DNA of 64,000 bases from Notamacropus eugenii. Lineage: Eukaryota; Chordata; Mammalia; Diprotodontia; Macropodidae. This document shows, one piece after another, positions 54,919-64,000 of this stretch. The notes beneath the pieces were generated by a model. That model was not told the DNA's origin and made no database searches. It saw only the letters and a program-made list of their open reading frames with translations. The stretch is from NCBI RefSeq assembly GCF_028372415.1, contig NC_092875.1:145422856-145486855 (forward strand). The letters run 5' to 3'. The position numbers and the translations under genes were made by a program. Positions within the stretch are counted from its first letter, which is position 1. Each line of letters opens with the position of its first letter.

Positions 54919-55139
54919 CCTTTCCAAGAAGACCTTATTGACTTCTGCTTCTACTTTAGTCAGGTAGTTCCCAGCTTTTTTAATGATTCCTCTACCCCTG
55001 GTTTTTAGGAAAACCTCCTATAACCCCTATATCCCCTTTCTATAGCAATATGACATGAAATGTTTTCTAGACCTTATCGTGAAGATATACATAAGAAATA
55101 AAGGGAGATTCCAAATGAAATAACAACTGATGATAACCA

Positions 55140-55305
55140 ATATCTGTGTAGTACTTTAATATTTGCAAAATGATTTTTGTATCTCACTTGATTTCATCCT
55201 CATATCCCTGTGAGATAGTGTAATTATTATCCCCATTTTACAAAAAAAGAAAACTGAGGCTGAGAGAGATTAAGTGACTTGCCCAGGTTCATACAATTAA
55301 TACGC
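55140..55305 (-). mobile_element. MIR-type CORE-SINE (-)
   Basis: AGTACTTTAATATTTGCAAA, TATTATCCCCATTTTACAAA, GAAAACTGAGGCTGAGAGAG and TTAAGTGACTTGCCCAGGTT, in antisense order. The tRNA head is missing. Confidence 0.85.
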
Positions 55306-55819
55306 TCAATTTCGTTCTATAATCTCATCAATTTAGAAGTTCCCTCCAAATGTGCAGGTAGAAACCCATCCATACCTGCTTGTCCTGTGGGACTCTCATC
55401 CATATTCTCCCAAAGTTCAATACTTCAGCAGAGGAAATAAATTCTAGATTTTACCTTGCATACGTATGTAAGAAATACACTTATTAATTTCAATCAGCTT
55501 ATATAATTATTTGCCAAATATTTCCTGTTCCTGTCAGAAGCTATGCTTCTTATATATCTCCTGATGGTACACACACAGAGGTTGCAAAACCTTGGACTTA
55601 AGGCAAATAAATATATAATAGTGGTGGTAGTGATAGTATAAAAGAGATATAATGTCTACAACACTGGTAATCAACAACCGTACCTGTTTTCATAGTAAGT
55701 ATGTTTTAAAATGCTATAGCACTTTAAGAGCTCAGCAAAATCCAACTATATTATATCAGTGTGTTTGGGAGAAGGTTGGGGAATAGCAAAAAAAATGAAT
55801 AAATGAACAAATGAATGAA
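55306..55819. other. Unassigned sequence
   Basis: Nothing recognised. Confidence 0.5.
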
Positions 55820-55918
55820 AAAGTATAAATTAAGTGCTTACCAAATACCAAGTGTGCTGGGGACACAAATACAAAAGCAAAGAAAATCTCTACCCTCAAA
55901 GAACATATACTCTGTTAA
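55820..55918 (+). mobile_element. Repeat module M copy
   Basis: AAATTAAGTGCTTACCAAAT, GTGTGCTGGGGACACAAATA and AATCTCTACCCTCAAAGAAC. Confidence 0.55.
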
Positions 55919-55924
55919 ATATCT

Positions 55925-56045
55925 ATACTCACACGTACATATATACATATATTTATATTTTACATAAATATAGGTATATATTTATCTCTATATGCATATA
56001 TGTATTTACACATACATATATAGATATATATATAAATCACATATA
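55925..56045. repeat. (TATA/TACA)n simple repeat
   Basis: AT-rich repeat with CATATATA and TATATAGG units. Confidence 0.85.
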
Positions 56046-56299
56046 TAGGGAAAGGAAGAACCTTTGGTTTTGAAAGTCACAGGGATGGTTGCCAGGTACT
56101 GTGGTAGGTTGAAAAGTCCCTGTGACAATCTAGCTATTTGGAGAAACATCAATAGAAGGTTGGCCATCAGAAAATTAATTACTGTATTGACCATGGTAGT
56201 TCACAAATATTAACAGGCACAGAAGGTTTGTAATCTGTATTGTTTAAAAGTTTATTCACCAATGAAATCACCAGTCCTTGAAGTATGGAATTAACTCCC

Positions 56300-56570
56300 A
56301 GAATCCCAGAGGCATAGTACAGTAGGAAGACTGATTGATTTAGAGTCAGAGGACCTGAGTTCAAATCTCACTTCTGCCATCTGCATGACATTGAGAAATT
56401 ACCTCCTTAGGTCTTAGTATCTTCATCTGTCAAAGGAAAAGGTTGGGTCAGACAATAATGGCTCATAGTTATATAATGCTTTAAGGTTTGTAAAATGCTT
56501 TACGTCAATTATCTCATGTAACCTGATGGCCTCTAAGTCCTTTCCAGCTCTAACCATACGATCCTATAAT
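56300..56570 (+). mobile_element. Mar-1-like CORE-SINE (+) split by a MIR fragment
   Basis: The head and body (GCATAGTACAGTAGGAAGAC, GAGTTCAAATCTCACTTCTG, TCTTCATCTGTCAAAGG, AAGGTTGGGTCAGAC) end at about 56456, and the tail resumes at 56523 (GATGGCCTCTAAGTCCTTTC, AGCTCTAACCATACGATCC). The 66 bp between them are antisense MIR. Confidence 0.8.
56457..56522 (-). mobile_element. MIR fragment (-) inside another SINE
   Basis: TTATATAATGCTTTAAGGTT, TGTAAAATGCTTTACG and TCAATTATCTCATGTAACC are the antisense MIR tail and 3' part. Confidence 0.75.
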
Positions 56571-56734
56571 TTGAGATTATTTATTCCAAGCCAAAATCTG
56601 CCTGAGAACTCTTTCTTCACCATCCCTACAAAGTAACAATGTAATGCTTACCTGAAGACTTTCAGTGAGGAGAAACAGATCCCAGGTAATTCATTCCAGT
56701 TTTGGAGAGTTAGAGGAGAGTGGTTTTGTTCTTT

Positions 56735-56945
56735 TTTTCTTGCATTTGCCTCTCTGAGGGTCATCTCCAGTTGTCCTTATCTACATCTGGCCACTGGACC
56801 CAGAAGGCTCCACAGGAGAATGTGAGGCTGGTGAATTTGTACAATCTTCTTTCACTTAAATCCAATTCACCGGAAAGTCGTAGCATCACCTCCCTAATGT
56901 CATGGAAGGAACTCTTCAAGAATGAAGGACAAACAACATCTCCTC
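56735..56945 (+). mobile_element. S3 marsupial SINE tail (+)
   Basis: CTCTGAGGGTCATCTCCAGT, TGGCCACTGGACCCAGAAGG, GAGAATGTGAGGCTGGTGAA and GAATGAAGGACAAACAACAT are the reverse complement of the non-tRNA part of 45063-45381. The tRNA-like head is missing. Confidence 0.75.
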
Positions 56946-57187
56946 TCTACAATATCTACCCTTTTCCTAGTTCTGCCCTCTGGGCCTGAGCAAAACAAGT
57001 CTAATCCCTCTTTCCCCTGATTTGAATATCAGGAAACACATCTCCTATACTTTCTGCATTGTTACTAGATCTGGTATTAATGAAGTTCTTCATTAATAGG
57101 ACTTTATCTATAGTCATGTTCTAGATGAGTACAGCTGTTGTGTGGAGGGAAGGGTACTTGACTTGGTGTCAGAGATCTTACTCTATA

Positions 57188-57362
57188 GATAGAATCATGA
57201 ATCATAGATTTAGAGCTGAATGGAACCTTAAAAGTCATGCAGTTCAACCCTCTCATTTTACAAACAAAAAAAACTGGGACCCAAAGAGGTGAGTGAGTGA
57301 CAGAGGGAGAATGTGAACCCAGGGATCTGAGTATAAATCTAATGTTTTTTTCCACAGTAGGA
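57188..57362 (-). mobile_element. Mar-1-like CORE-SINE (-)
   Basis: AATCATAGATTTAGAGCTGA, ATGGAACCTTAAAAGTCATG, CAGTTCAACCCTCTCATTTT and GAATGTGAACCCAGGGATCT. Confidence 0.85.
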
Positions 57363-57371
57363 AGGAAGAAA

Positions 57372-57490
57372 ATAAGCAATTATTAACCGTTTACTAAGTG
57401 TCAGGTGAATAGTGGGGATACATGTACCAGGAAAAAAATAATCCCTGCCCTTAGGGAGCTTTTATTCTAAGGGTGGAAGATCACATACAA
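57372..57490 (+). mobile_element. Repeat module M copy
   Basis: GCAATTATTAACCGTTTACT, AGTGGGGATACATGTACCAG and AATCCCTGCCCTTAGGGAGC, then TTTTATTCTAAGGGTGG. Confidence 0.6.
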
Positions 57491-58165
57491 AAGAGTACTG
57501 AATGGGGCTGGGGGAAGGGCTGGAAGAGGTAGGGGAGGAATGCATCTGTTGGGTACCTGGTTATTAAGGCCAAAGGAGTTTAGGATAGCATCAGCCTTAG
57601 CCCCTCCACAAAATGAAGATTTCAGAAGGAACTCACCAATGGAAAAAGGGGGTTAGGCCTGGAAGAGTGATATTCCATGATGGTTGGATCACAGAGGCAG
57701 ATAAGTTGTTCCAGGGCCAAGAAGACCCAGACACTGAAAAAAGTTCCAGATGAGCCAATAGTAAAGCAGGCATGGTTCTCTGCCTCTCAGGATATCTCCA
57801 CAGTTTTATAGTTCAGAACTACTGAGAATTCAGAGACGATACCTATAGTCATTGAGACCTGGTCAAGGACCAGGGAAGATAAGAAAATCAATTATCACTT
57901 AGCTGGAACTTCGGTTATTGCTCTTATTTCTTACTGTAAAGGGTGATGGAAATAATTAAGCTTCAACATTCCTTTATTATCAGAAGTCCTGACATCTGGC
58001 CTCAAGTCACCCAAATGTAACAGAGGAACCAAAAGTATAGGCAAGAATTTTTAGCACATGGGGCAGATTCAGTTGTTGGGGAGGATTATGGTCTGAAAGA
58101 CTGCTTTTCATCCCACCACTAATCCCAGGAGGATCAAAGACAAAAAGAAAGGCACCTTATATATC
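57491..58165. other. Unassigned sequence, perhaps more of module M
   Basis: 57500-57740 continues in a style (AGGCCTGGAAGAGTGATATT, TTGTTCCAGGGCCAAGAAGA) that may be the downstream half of the module M parent element. The rest is not recognised. Confidence 0.3.
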
Positions 58166-58169
58166 AGAA

Positions 58170-58435
58170 TATTCATAATGACACTTCTATGTTAAATAAA
58201 TAAATAGAACAAAATAGATACCCATCAATTGTGTGCATGGATGAGTAAAATTATGTCATTTGAATGTAATAGAATATTATTGAGCCATAAGATGAATCTG
58301 AAGAATTCAGAAGAGCATGGAAAGCATGACAGGAACTAATGCAGAGTGATTTAAACAGAACCAGGAAAGCAATTTACACAATGACTTCAACAATGTAACT
58401 GGAAAGAATAAGAAAAACAAACAAAACTAAACACT
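58170..58435 (+). mobile_element. L1 LINE fragment (+)
   Basis: ATACCCATCAATTGTGTGCA, TTTGAATGTAATAGAATATT, ATTGAGCCATAAGATGAATC, GAACTAATGCAGAGTGATTT and AACAGAACCAGGAAAGCAAT are ORF2 C-terminal text of an old subfamily. Confidence 0.8.
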
Positions 58436-58544
58436 ATATCTTCTCCTCTCTTTTCTTCTCCTTTCCTCCTCTCCTTTCCTCATTCTTCTCCCCTCCCTTC
58501 CCATATTTAATTTCCTTTTATCTCCTTGCATTTTCCCTTTTATC

Positions 58545-59420
58545 TATATAGATGCTCAGATCTTCCTTATTCTTACAACAATCTTCACCTAACCCAGATA
58601 TTCCCTTCAGCTGTACTTATCCTCCATTTCATGGTCAAAATTCTAAGAAATGCCACCTCCATTCTTTAGTTTCACTTCTTCGCCTCTCACTCAATTATTA
58701 TTTAATTCCTATTGCTGGCTTTCACTTTCCATATACTACTTACACTGTTTTCTCTAAGCTCACCAATGATCTCTTAATTGCAAAATTCAGGGTTCTTCCT
58801 TTTCAGTTCCTATTCTTTCTGACCATTTTGAAGTTTTTAACAGTTGGTTGACAGTTGGTTTTTTCCCCTCTGTTTTCATGACAATGCTTTCACCTAACTG
58901 TCTTCCTAGCTGACTGCTCTACTCCTCATGCCCTTTTCCTGAACATCTCATGTTTCTCCAAGGCCCCATCCTGAGTCCTCTTCTCCTTTTTACTCTGTGC
59001 ATCCTTTTGTAATCTCATCAATTTCCATGGGTTCAGCCATCCACTCTACGCATGTGACTCCAAAATCTACTTTAGTCCTCCTTTCTCCCCTTAGTTTCAT
59101 TGTAGTTTGTCACTGCCAACTGCCAGCTAAAAATGTCCACCTGGTTGTTCTGTAGGCATCTCCAAACTAAACTTGTAGCAAACAGAACTGTGTTTCCTGG
59201 TGAACCTACCAACTTTGAGGGCATGACTCCCTTTCTAGGTACACAAGTTTACAATCTCTAGCATGCTTAATTCTTTCCTCTCTCCCACTATCCTACCCAT
59301 AGTCAGTCATTTGCCAGGTCTTACTGACTCTTCCTCCAAAACATACCTCCCATGGCTGCTTTCTATTTATACAGCCACCACCTTAGTTCAGACCCCCTTT
59401 GCCTCTCACACAGACCATTT
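58545..59420 (+). mobile_element. L2 LINE fossil, first part (+)
   Basis: TGACCATTTTGAAGTTTTTA, CATGTTTCTCCAAGGCCCCA, TCCTGAGTCCTCTTCTCC, CATCAATTTCCATGGGTTCA, TGTGACTCCAAAATCTACTT and CACCTTAGTTCAGACCCC follow the L2 ORF2 order downstream of the RT palm (SQGSVLGPLLF, YADD and QALITSRLDY regions in the parent). It is very decayed and interrupted by an R1 copy. Confidence 0.75.
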
Positions 59421-59617
59421 AGGGGTTCTTAATCTGGGGCCCATGAATTTGAATTTTTATAAAACATATTTTGGTAACTATATTTCAATATAATTGGTTT
59501 TCTTGGTGATCTTGTATCATTTAATTTTATGCATTTAAAAATATTAATCTAAAAAGGAGTCCATAGACGTCCCAGGCTGTCTAAGGGGTCTATGAAACAA
59601 AAAAAGGTTTACTCCTG
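59421..59617 (+). mobile_element. R1 repeat, full length (+), inside L2
   Basis: It starts GGGGTTCTTAATCTGGGGCC and ends near AAAAAAGGTTTACTCC, with core ATATTTCAATATAATTGGTT and AAAAAGGAGTCCATAG. It splits the L2 fossil, so R1 was still moving after this L2 had inserted. Confidence 0.65.
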
Positions 59618-59985
59618 AATCATTGTAATAGCCCTCTTACTGATCTTTCCTGATTGATCTCTCTGCTTCCAGGCTCTCTCCTCTTCAATCCATCCACTGT
59701 GCAGTTGCCAAAACCATCTTCCTAAGGCACAAATCTATGTCACTTTCCTTATCAAGAATCTTCAATGACTCCATATTGCCTTGAGGATCAAGTATAAACA
59801 CCTCTGTCTGGCATTTAAAACCCTTCCCAATCCATCTCTTGCCTGCCTTTCAAGATTTATTCCACACTATTCTTCCTCACATGCTCCAGGTTCAGAGAAA
59901 CTGATCCATTTCTTGTTTCCAGTGTACAAGACCACATCTCTCACCTACAGGCCTTTATGGGACATGCAGCCAATGTCTGAGATGA
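59618..59985 (+). mobile_element. L2 LINE fossil, second part (+)
   Basis: CATTGTAATAGCCCTCTTAC, TGCTTCCAGGCTCTCTCCTC, CAATCCATCCACTGTGCAGT, AAACCATCTTCCTAAGGCAC, AATCTTCAATGACTCCATAT and TGGCATTTAAAACCCTTCCC are the L2 3' coding region, directly continuing the part before R1. Confidence 0.85.
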
Positions 59986-60004
59986 ACGAATAAACAAAGG
60001 AATG

Positions 60005-60112
60005 AATGAATAGCACATATTAAGTGCTTACTCCATGTGATGCACAGGGCTAAGCACTGGAGATATAAATAGAAAAACAGTCTCTGTGCATATTCTGATG
60101 GGGAAGACTACA
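60005..60112 (+). mobile_element. Repeat module M copy
   Basis: CACATATTAAGTGCTTACTC, GGGCTAAGCACTGGAGATAT and ACAGTCTCTGTGCATATTCT, then GATGGGGAAGAC. Confidence 0.55.
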
Positions 60113-61319
60113 AAACTGCAAGTTAGATGGAACAGTCCCTTGGTCCTTCAGGTTGCAAAGGCAAAACAGGTTAGAAGGCCTCTTCTTTGTTGTCTTTTTA
60201 ACTTTTAAAATATTAAGTTTCTGGTTTTTTAAATTTATTTTTAATGTGTGGAATTTAAAAAGCATTTCTATAACGTAGTACAATAAAAAAGACATTTGCC
60301 CATAAAACTGCAGATCTACTATGCACCACATGTTGAACCATTTCATGGTATCAAGGATTTTGGTGGCAAAATACTTTCTTTCCTGTGTTTTTAGTAATTG
60401 TTTTACTGTAGAACCTACAAGAGCAGATGCATACCCACAGGGATTTGAATCCCAGGATGATTCTGTGGCCACTGGACTGAAATTAGTGTTATTTGCAAGT
60501 TTCTTAGGTTCAGAGCCCTTGACTTTTTCAAAGAAGGTCTGAAGAGATATGTTGGTCAAGATGGTAGCAGTGATTTGATTTGCCTGATGCATGCTGCCTT
60601 CTTCAGGGTACCTTGCTGTTTCAGCTAGGTTGACTTGCCTATCCTGTGGGTAACAGTTGATCTTTGGTGGAAATGGCTGGTCCCTTCTCTATAGGATCTA
60701 CTTTCCCAAGAATGGCTGTGAAAATGGGCTAGAATCAGGGCTGGCATTCTAGGATATGGTCCCAAGGCTCTTGTGCTTATATACCTATAAAAGCTGGTCA
60801 GTAGTCATTGCTGATAATAAAAAGGAAGGTGGACCCCATCTCCACAATGATTTGTCCCTTTGGTAATGGCTGTGGGAGCTGGGGTGAAAGCAGTTCTGAA
60901 GGTTTTATGATTGGGGGAAGGGAACTGGGGAGGGGCTATGAAGCACTGCTATTTCCAAGGCTCTTCTGTTCAAAGTCTTGGGCTGTCTCTGCTTGAGTCT
61001 GAAGGGAGATGGTAATCGAGATGGTAATGGTGATTGTGGTTTAACTTCCCTGACACATGAAGCCTTGATGTTTCAGCAAGCCTCTCCTATCTCACCTCTG
61101 TCCCTTGGAGTCTCTAGCTTCCTTCAGGGTTCATGGCAGAGGTCATATCATGAAAGCCTTTCCTAACTCCTTCAGTTGTAAGTATTCTCTAGATCCCAAT
61201 ATTTTTTATTTAGAATGCATTTATCCTTGAAGGCAGGGATTGGTTTGCTTTTGTTTCCTATTCCTCAATACTCCGTGCTTTAAATAGAGTGAAGAGCTTA
61301 ATATATGCTTCTTGAAATT
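60113..61319. other. Unassigned sequence
   Basis: No repeat was recognised in 1.2 kb. A minus-strand open frame of 180 codons (60050-60592) runs partly through module M and shows no convincing protein family. Confidence 0.4.
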
Positions 61320-61324
61320 CAGAC

Positions 61325-61645
61325 TCTGTCACTTTCTAATTGTATACCTTATGAAAATTCACTAGATCAAGGCCTCAATTTCCAGATCTGCAAAACGGGT
61401 ATAATAAAAGGCAGCTTCATATAGTGCAAGAAGTATTGGACATGGATTTGGGAGATAACCTGAGTTCAAATTCAATTTTTTATAGTTATTACTTATATGA
61501 CCATGGTCAAATCAATTTAATCTTGCTAGGTATCTGTTTCTTTATCTGTATAATGGTTTTAAAAATATATGTTGTACTTAACTCAGAGTGCTGTTGTAGG
61601 TAATCAAATATTTTGCAAATGTTAAAATAATTTTATTACTATCTA
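61325..61645 (+). mobile_element. Two MIR-type SINE pieces (+)
   Basis: 61325-61405 is a MIR body (CTGTCACTTTCTAATTGTAT, AATTTCCAGATCTGC). A second SINE begins at about 61408 (GGCAGCTTCATATAGTGCAA, CTGAGTTCAAATTCAATTTT) and ends near 61645 (GTGCTGTTGTAGGTAATCAA, TTTGCAAATGTTAAAA). Confidence 0.65.
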
Positions 61646-61659
61646 CCTCCAAGATGTCA

Positions 61660-61722
61660 TGAGAAACTAACAAATACAGTCTATAAAGCACTTTACAAAC
61701 CATGAAGTGTTATAAAGAGATT
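61660..61722 (-). mobile_element. MIR 3' fragment (-)
   Basis: TCTATAAAGCACTTTACAAA with CATGAAGTGTTATAAAG, an antisense MIR tail. Confidence 0.45.
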
Positions 61723-61739
61723 ATCATTTAGGAACAACG

Positions 61740-61945
61740 TAAAAGCCAGGTAGTACCATGGAGAGATCCCTGAATTTGGGTTTCCAATGATCAAGATTCA
61801 TATTCTTCCTATCATTTATGACTTCTAGGACCTTGAACAAGTCATTTGAAGTCCTAGGCCTCAACTTCCCCATCTATAAACTGTGTGGTTTGGACGAGAT
61901 GACTTCTACATTCCCTTCCAGCTCTAATTCTATGATCCTATTGTT
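61740..61945 (+). mobile_element. Mar-1-like CORE-SINE (+)
   Basis: CCAGGTAGTACCATGGAGAG, TAGGACCTTGAACAAGTCAT, CAACTTCCCCATCTATAAAC and the tail TTTGGACGAGATGACTTCTA, TCCAGCTCTAATTCTATGAT. Confidence 0.85.
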
Positions 61946-62644
61946 ACTTGGTCAGAACACAAATGTCATTTCTATAGATGATTTCAATACATCTATACCA
62001 CTTATTTGTCACAACTTCATAGACATACACCAAACCTTACTCCCTATATACATCACTGTTTCACATTTCTACATTGTACTCTCCTGTATAACATTGTTGT
62101 CTGTCTGTCTGACAATATTTTCTTCTGGTATATTTGGAATTTTTGTTTTTATTTTTCTTATCCTTTTCACCCTATCCCCCATCCAGGCTTACCTTCAGCC
62201 CTCTTTTCTTTAGGTTCCTAGACAGATTCTCATTTGCTACCTAGGCACACAGGAAAGGTTTTGATTGTGTTATACATTTCTTGTTTCATACATTTATCAC
62301 AATCTGAGTTTGCCTGATTGGGCAGCTGTGAGTCACCCATAAATATTTCCTCTGTAACAAGGAGCAACTCAACCTGCCTAGAGTGATCCCTGAGGACCAA
62401 GCTTCCTTGGTTTGCAAGTTGTTGATGCTCTAACTATAGCCATGATTGCTTTGGGTTTTTTCCCACATAATACTGGTGTTCATGAATTCTCTTCTTTGAC
62501 ATTCAAACTAATGTTCTCTCCCTGCATTTCCTCAACAGCTTTAAAATAGCCTTGTGTGCTCACACGCTGCTAATGGCAGAGAGTAGACCTTTGTATCTAC
62601 AATTGATTTGTCCTCAAAAGAAAACTCAGAAGTTAGGTCTTTGT
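61946..62644. other. Unassigned sequence
   Basis: Nothing recognised. Confidence 0.5.
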
Positions 62645-62656
62645 TACACACATGCG

Positions 62657-62701
<45 letters not shown>
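62645..62701 (+). repeat. (CA)n microsatellite
   Basis: About 28 CA units with a short ATGCGCGTA interruption near the start. Confidence 0.97.
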
Positions 62702-62703
<2 letters not shown>

Positions 62704-62917
62704 CTTATAATCTCATATTTAAAATAACATCTTGTTTTATGGCCTTCAGCAATTTCTCACTCATCTACAATCCTACACTTGGAGGGAAATTAGGATGTTA
62801 TTTGCAAATAAAAGCTTCATTTTGTCCAGAAGGCCTGTGTAAGCCAAGACAGTATGTTTTAAAATGAATTAAAAGGGTCAACAGAAAAATAAATAAATCT
62901 AAAGATTAGAGTCAGAA

Positions 62918-63045
62918 TAAGTAAATATTAATGCCTCTTATATGGCAGGCACTGATAGAAAAATACAAAGATAAAAAGAAAGGCACAAACCAGTCCCAGC
63001 CCTCCAAGAGCTCCCTACAATTTATTGGGGGAGACAATATATAAA
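62918..63045 (+). mobile_element. Repeat module M copy
   Basis: ATATTAATGCCTCTTATATG, GCAGGCACTGATAGAAAAAT, CCAGTCCCAGCCCTCCAAGA and GCTCCCTACAATTTATTGGG, then GGAGACAATATATAAAA. Confidence 0.6.
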
Positions 63046-64000
63046 AAGCTGAAAAGGGTAGGGGGTGAGGTTTCTCAGCATGAGGAAATGATGAAATCCT
63101 GCAATAGGGGTGAGAAATGATAAGGAGCATCCTCTGGGTGTCCTTGTTAAATGACGGCAGATCATCCAAGAGCTCTCAGAAGTCTACTTTTTCCAGCCAA
63201 AGAACAGGGACCCACAGGGGCAGTGGATGCTTACGAGGTGTGAGTCTCTGAGCTGATTTCATCTTGCAGAATGAGGAGCTCTGGAGATCACTAAGTCCAG
63301 AAAAATAGTCATCTGGGACTAAAAGAGCAACCAGAATGGAAGTCCTTCAATCAATACTAGGGAGTTTCAACCTAATCATAGGCCAAGCAGTGCGAAGCAT
63401 TCTATTGGACCAACAGAGCTAGCCTGGAACTAAACAAAATCATCCAAAATTCATCCACCAATGAAAACTCTGCAGATCTGACCTGATGGAATCTTCCCCA
63501 ACCATCACCTCCCTCAGAACAGACCCTTAAGGCACCAAATTTATAATAGGCTACAAGGTATAATCAAGCTCACACACAGGGTAGCAAGTAACAGAACAGA
63601 GACTAGGAACCATGTGTTCAGTTCCATCAGTTGCTGGACTGCACAACACCAGGTAAGGCTATGTCTGTTGATCTGGGGTCTTCTGCTGCCCTGCCCTCTC
63701 TGCTTCTTGCTGAGTGTGTCTGCCAATGACTCCTTTTGCTACCATACCAATTTTCAACTGTTCTTTTTCATTCCTTTCACATCCCTGGGTCAAGAGCTTA
63801 GAAACCCTTGGAATCATGAAACTTAATAAAACTGTACAGGAATTCATAGAGCTGGGGTGAGGAAAGTCTTTCAAACCCTATAGAACGTCTCTGGTGGCCA
63901 TGCAAATGAACTTGGAGCAAAAGTGGAAATGGCATAGGTAGAGTCAGTGGAGTTGGGAGACTTTTGTCCTCCACGTCAGGAACCAAAATTTTCTATAGTC
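63046..64000. other. Unassigned sequence to the window end
   Basis: No repeat, exon or RNA gene recognised. Short open frames on both strands overlap each other and show no protein family. Confidence 0.45.

Noticed and set aside
60050-60592. Minus-strand frame of 180 codons with FATKILDTMKWFNM, like the start of a Y-box cold-shock domain
   Set aside because: The similarity is confined to about 14 residues and neither flank continues into the rest of the domain. Part of the frame is module M. Chance is more likely than a YBX retrocopy.
1-64000. CRISPR arrays, operons, phage or bacterial defence genes
   Set aside because: The DNA is plainly vertebrate (LINE/SINE-rich). Regular direct repeats here are microsatellites, not spacers.

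Overview
The window looks like intergenic or deep intronic DNA from a marsupial. The basis is the repeat content: L1 and HAL1 (ORF1-only 'half-L1') LINEs whose ORF1 and ORF2 are of the marsupial type, CORE-SINEs of the MIR, Mar-1 and WSINE kinds, old CR1/L3 and L2 LINE fossils, CpG-poor DNA and many long (TG)n, (TA)n and (GGAA)n tracts. I cannot say from the sequence alone whether it is an American or an Australian marsupial. No functional protein-coding exon, tRNA, rRNA or CRISPR array was recognised. The only host gene trace is an intronless, disabled copy of NDUFB9 (about 32209-32710).

Layout. 1-6242 is one four-deep stack: a MITE-like repeat (R1) split by a sense L1, split by an antisense L1 3' end, split by a nearly full-length HAL1. 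6243-10400 holds SINEs, small DNA-transposon-like repeats and simple repeats. 10435-12780 is a decayed CR1/L3-clade LINE cut up by SINEs. 13143-13740 is three SINEs in a row. 16800-20885 is an antisense L1 with a 5' UTR, ORF1 and an ORF2 that lacks its reverse transcriptase core. 22970-26825 is a repeat-free block with a CpG-enriched centre (about 24.1-24.6 kb), the best candidate for functional regulatory DNA. 26832-31600 holds older repeats and a possible solo LTR fossil. 33.4-35.8 kb is microsatellite and SINE. 36005-38778 and 39222-41823 are two HAL1 elements in the same (-) orientation, the first with a perfect 13-bp target-site duplication and an ORF1 broken only twice. 42-45.5 kb holds two possible LTR fossils, two (GGAA)n tracts and a possible conserved non-coding stretch. 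47.5-48.6 kb and 51.56-53.62 kb are L1 3' ends, the second with a clear 14-bp target-site duplication. 56.3-57.5 kb is a SINE cluster, 58.5-60 kb an L2 fossil containing an R1 copy, and the last 4 kb are SINEs and unassigned sequence.

How the parts relate. L1 is the likely source of the enzyme that moved the HAL1 elements and made the NDUFB9 copy, since HAL1 encodes only the ORF1 RNA-binding protein. The L2 and CR1/L3 fossils are much older, and the CORE-SINEs are classically linked to L2/CR1-type or RTE-type partners. The nesting gives a relative clock: R1, then L1(+), then L1(-), then HAL1. Repeat boundaries below were drawn by eye against remembered family sequences and are good to roughly 5-30 bp unless a target-site duplication is cited.
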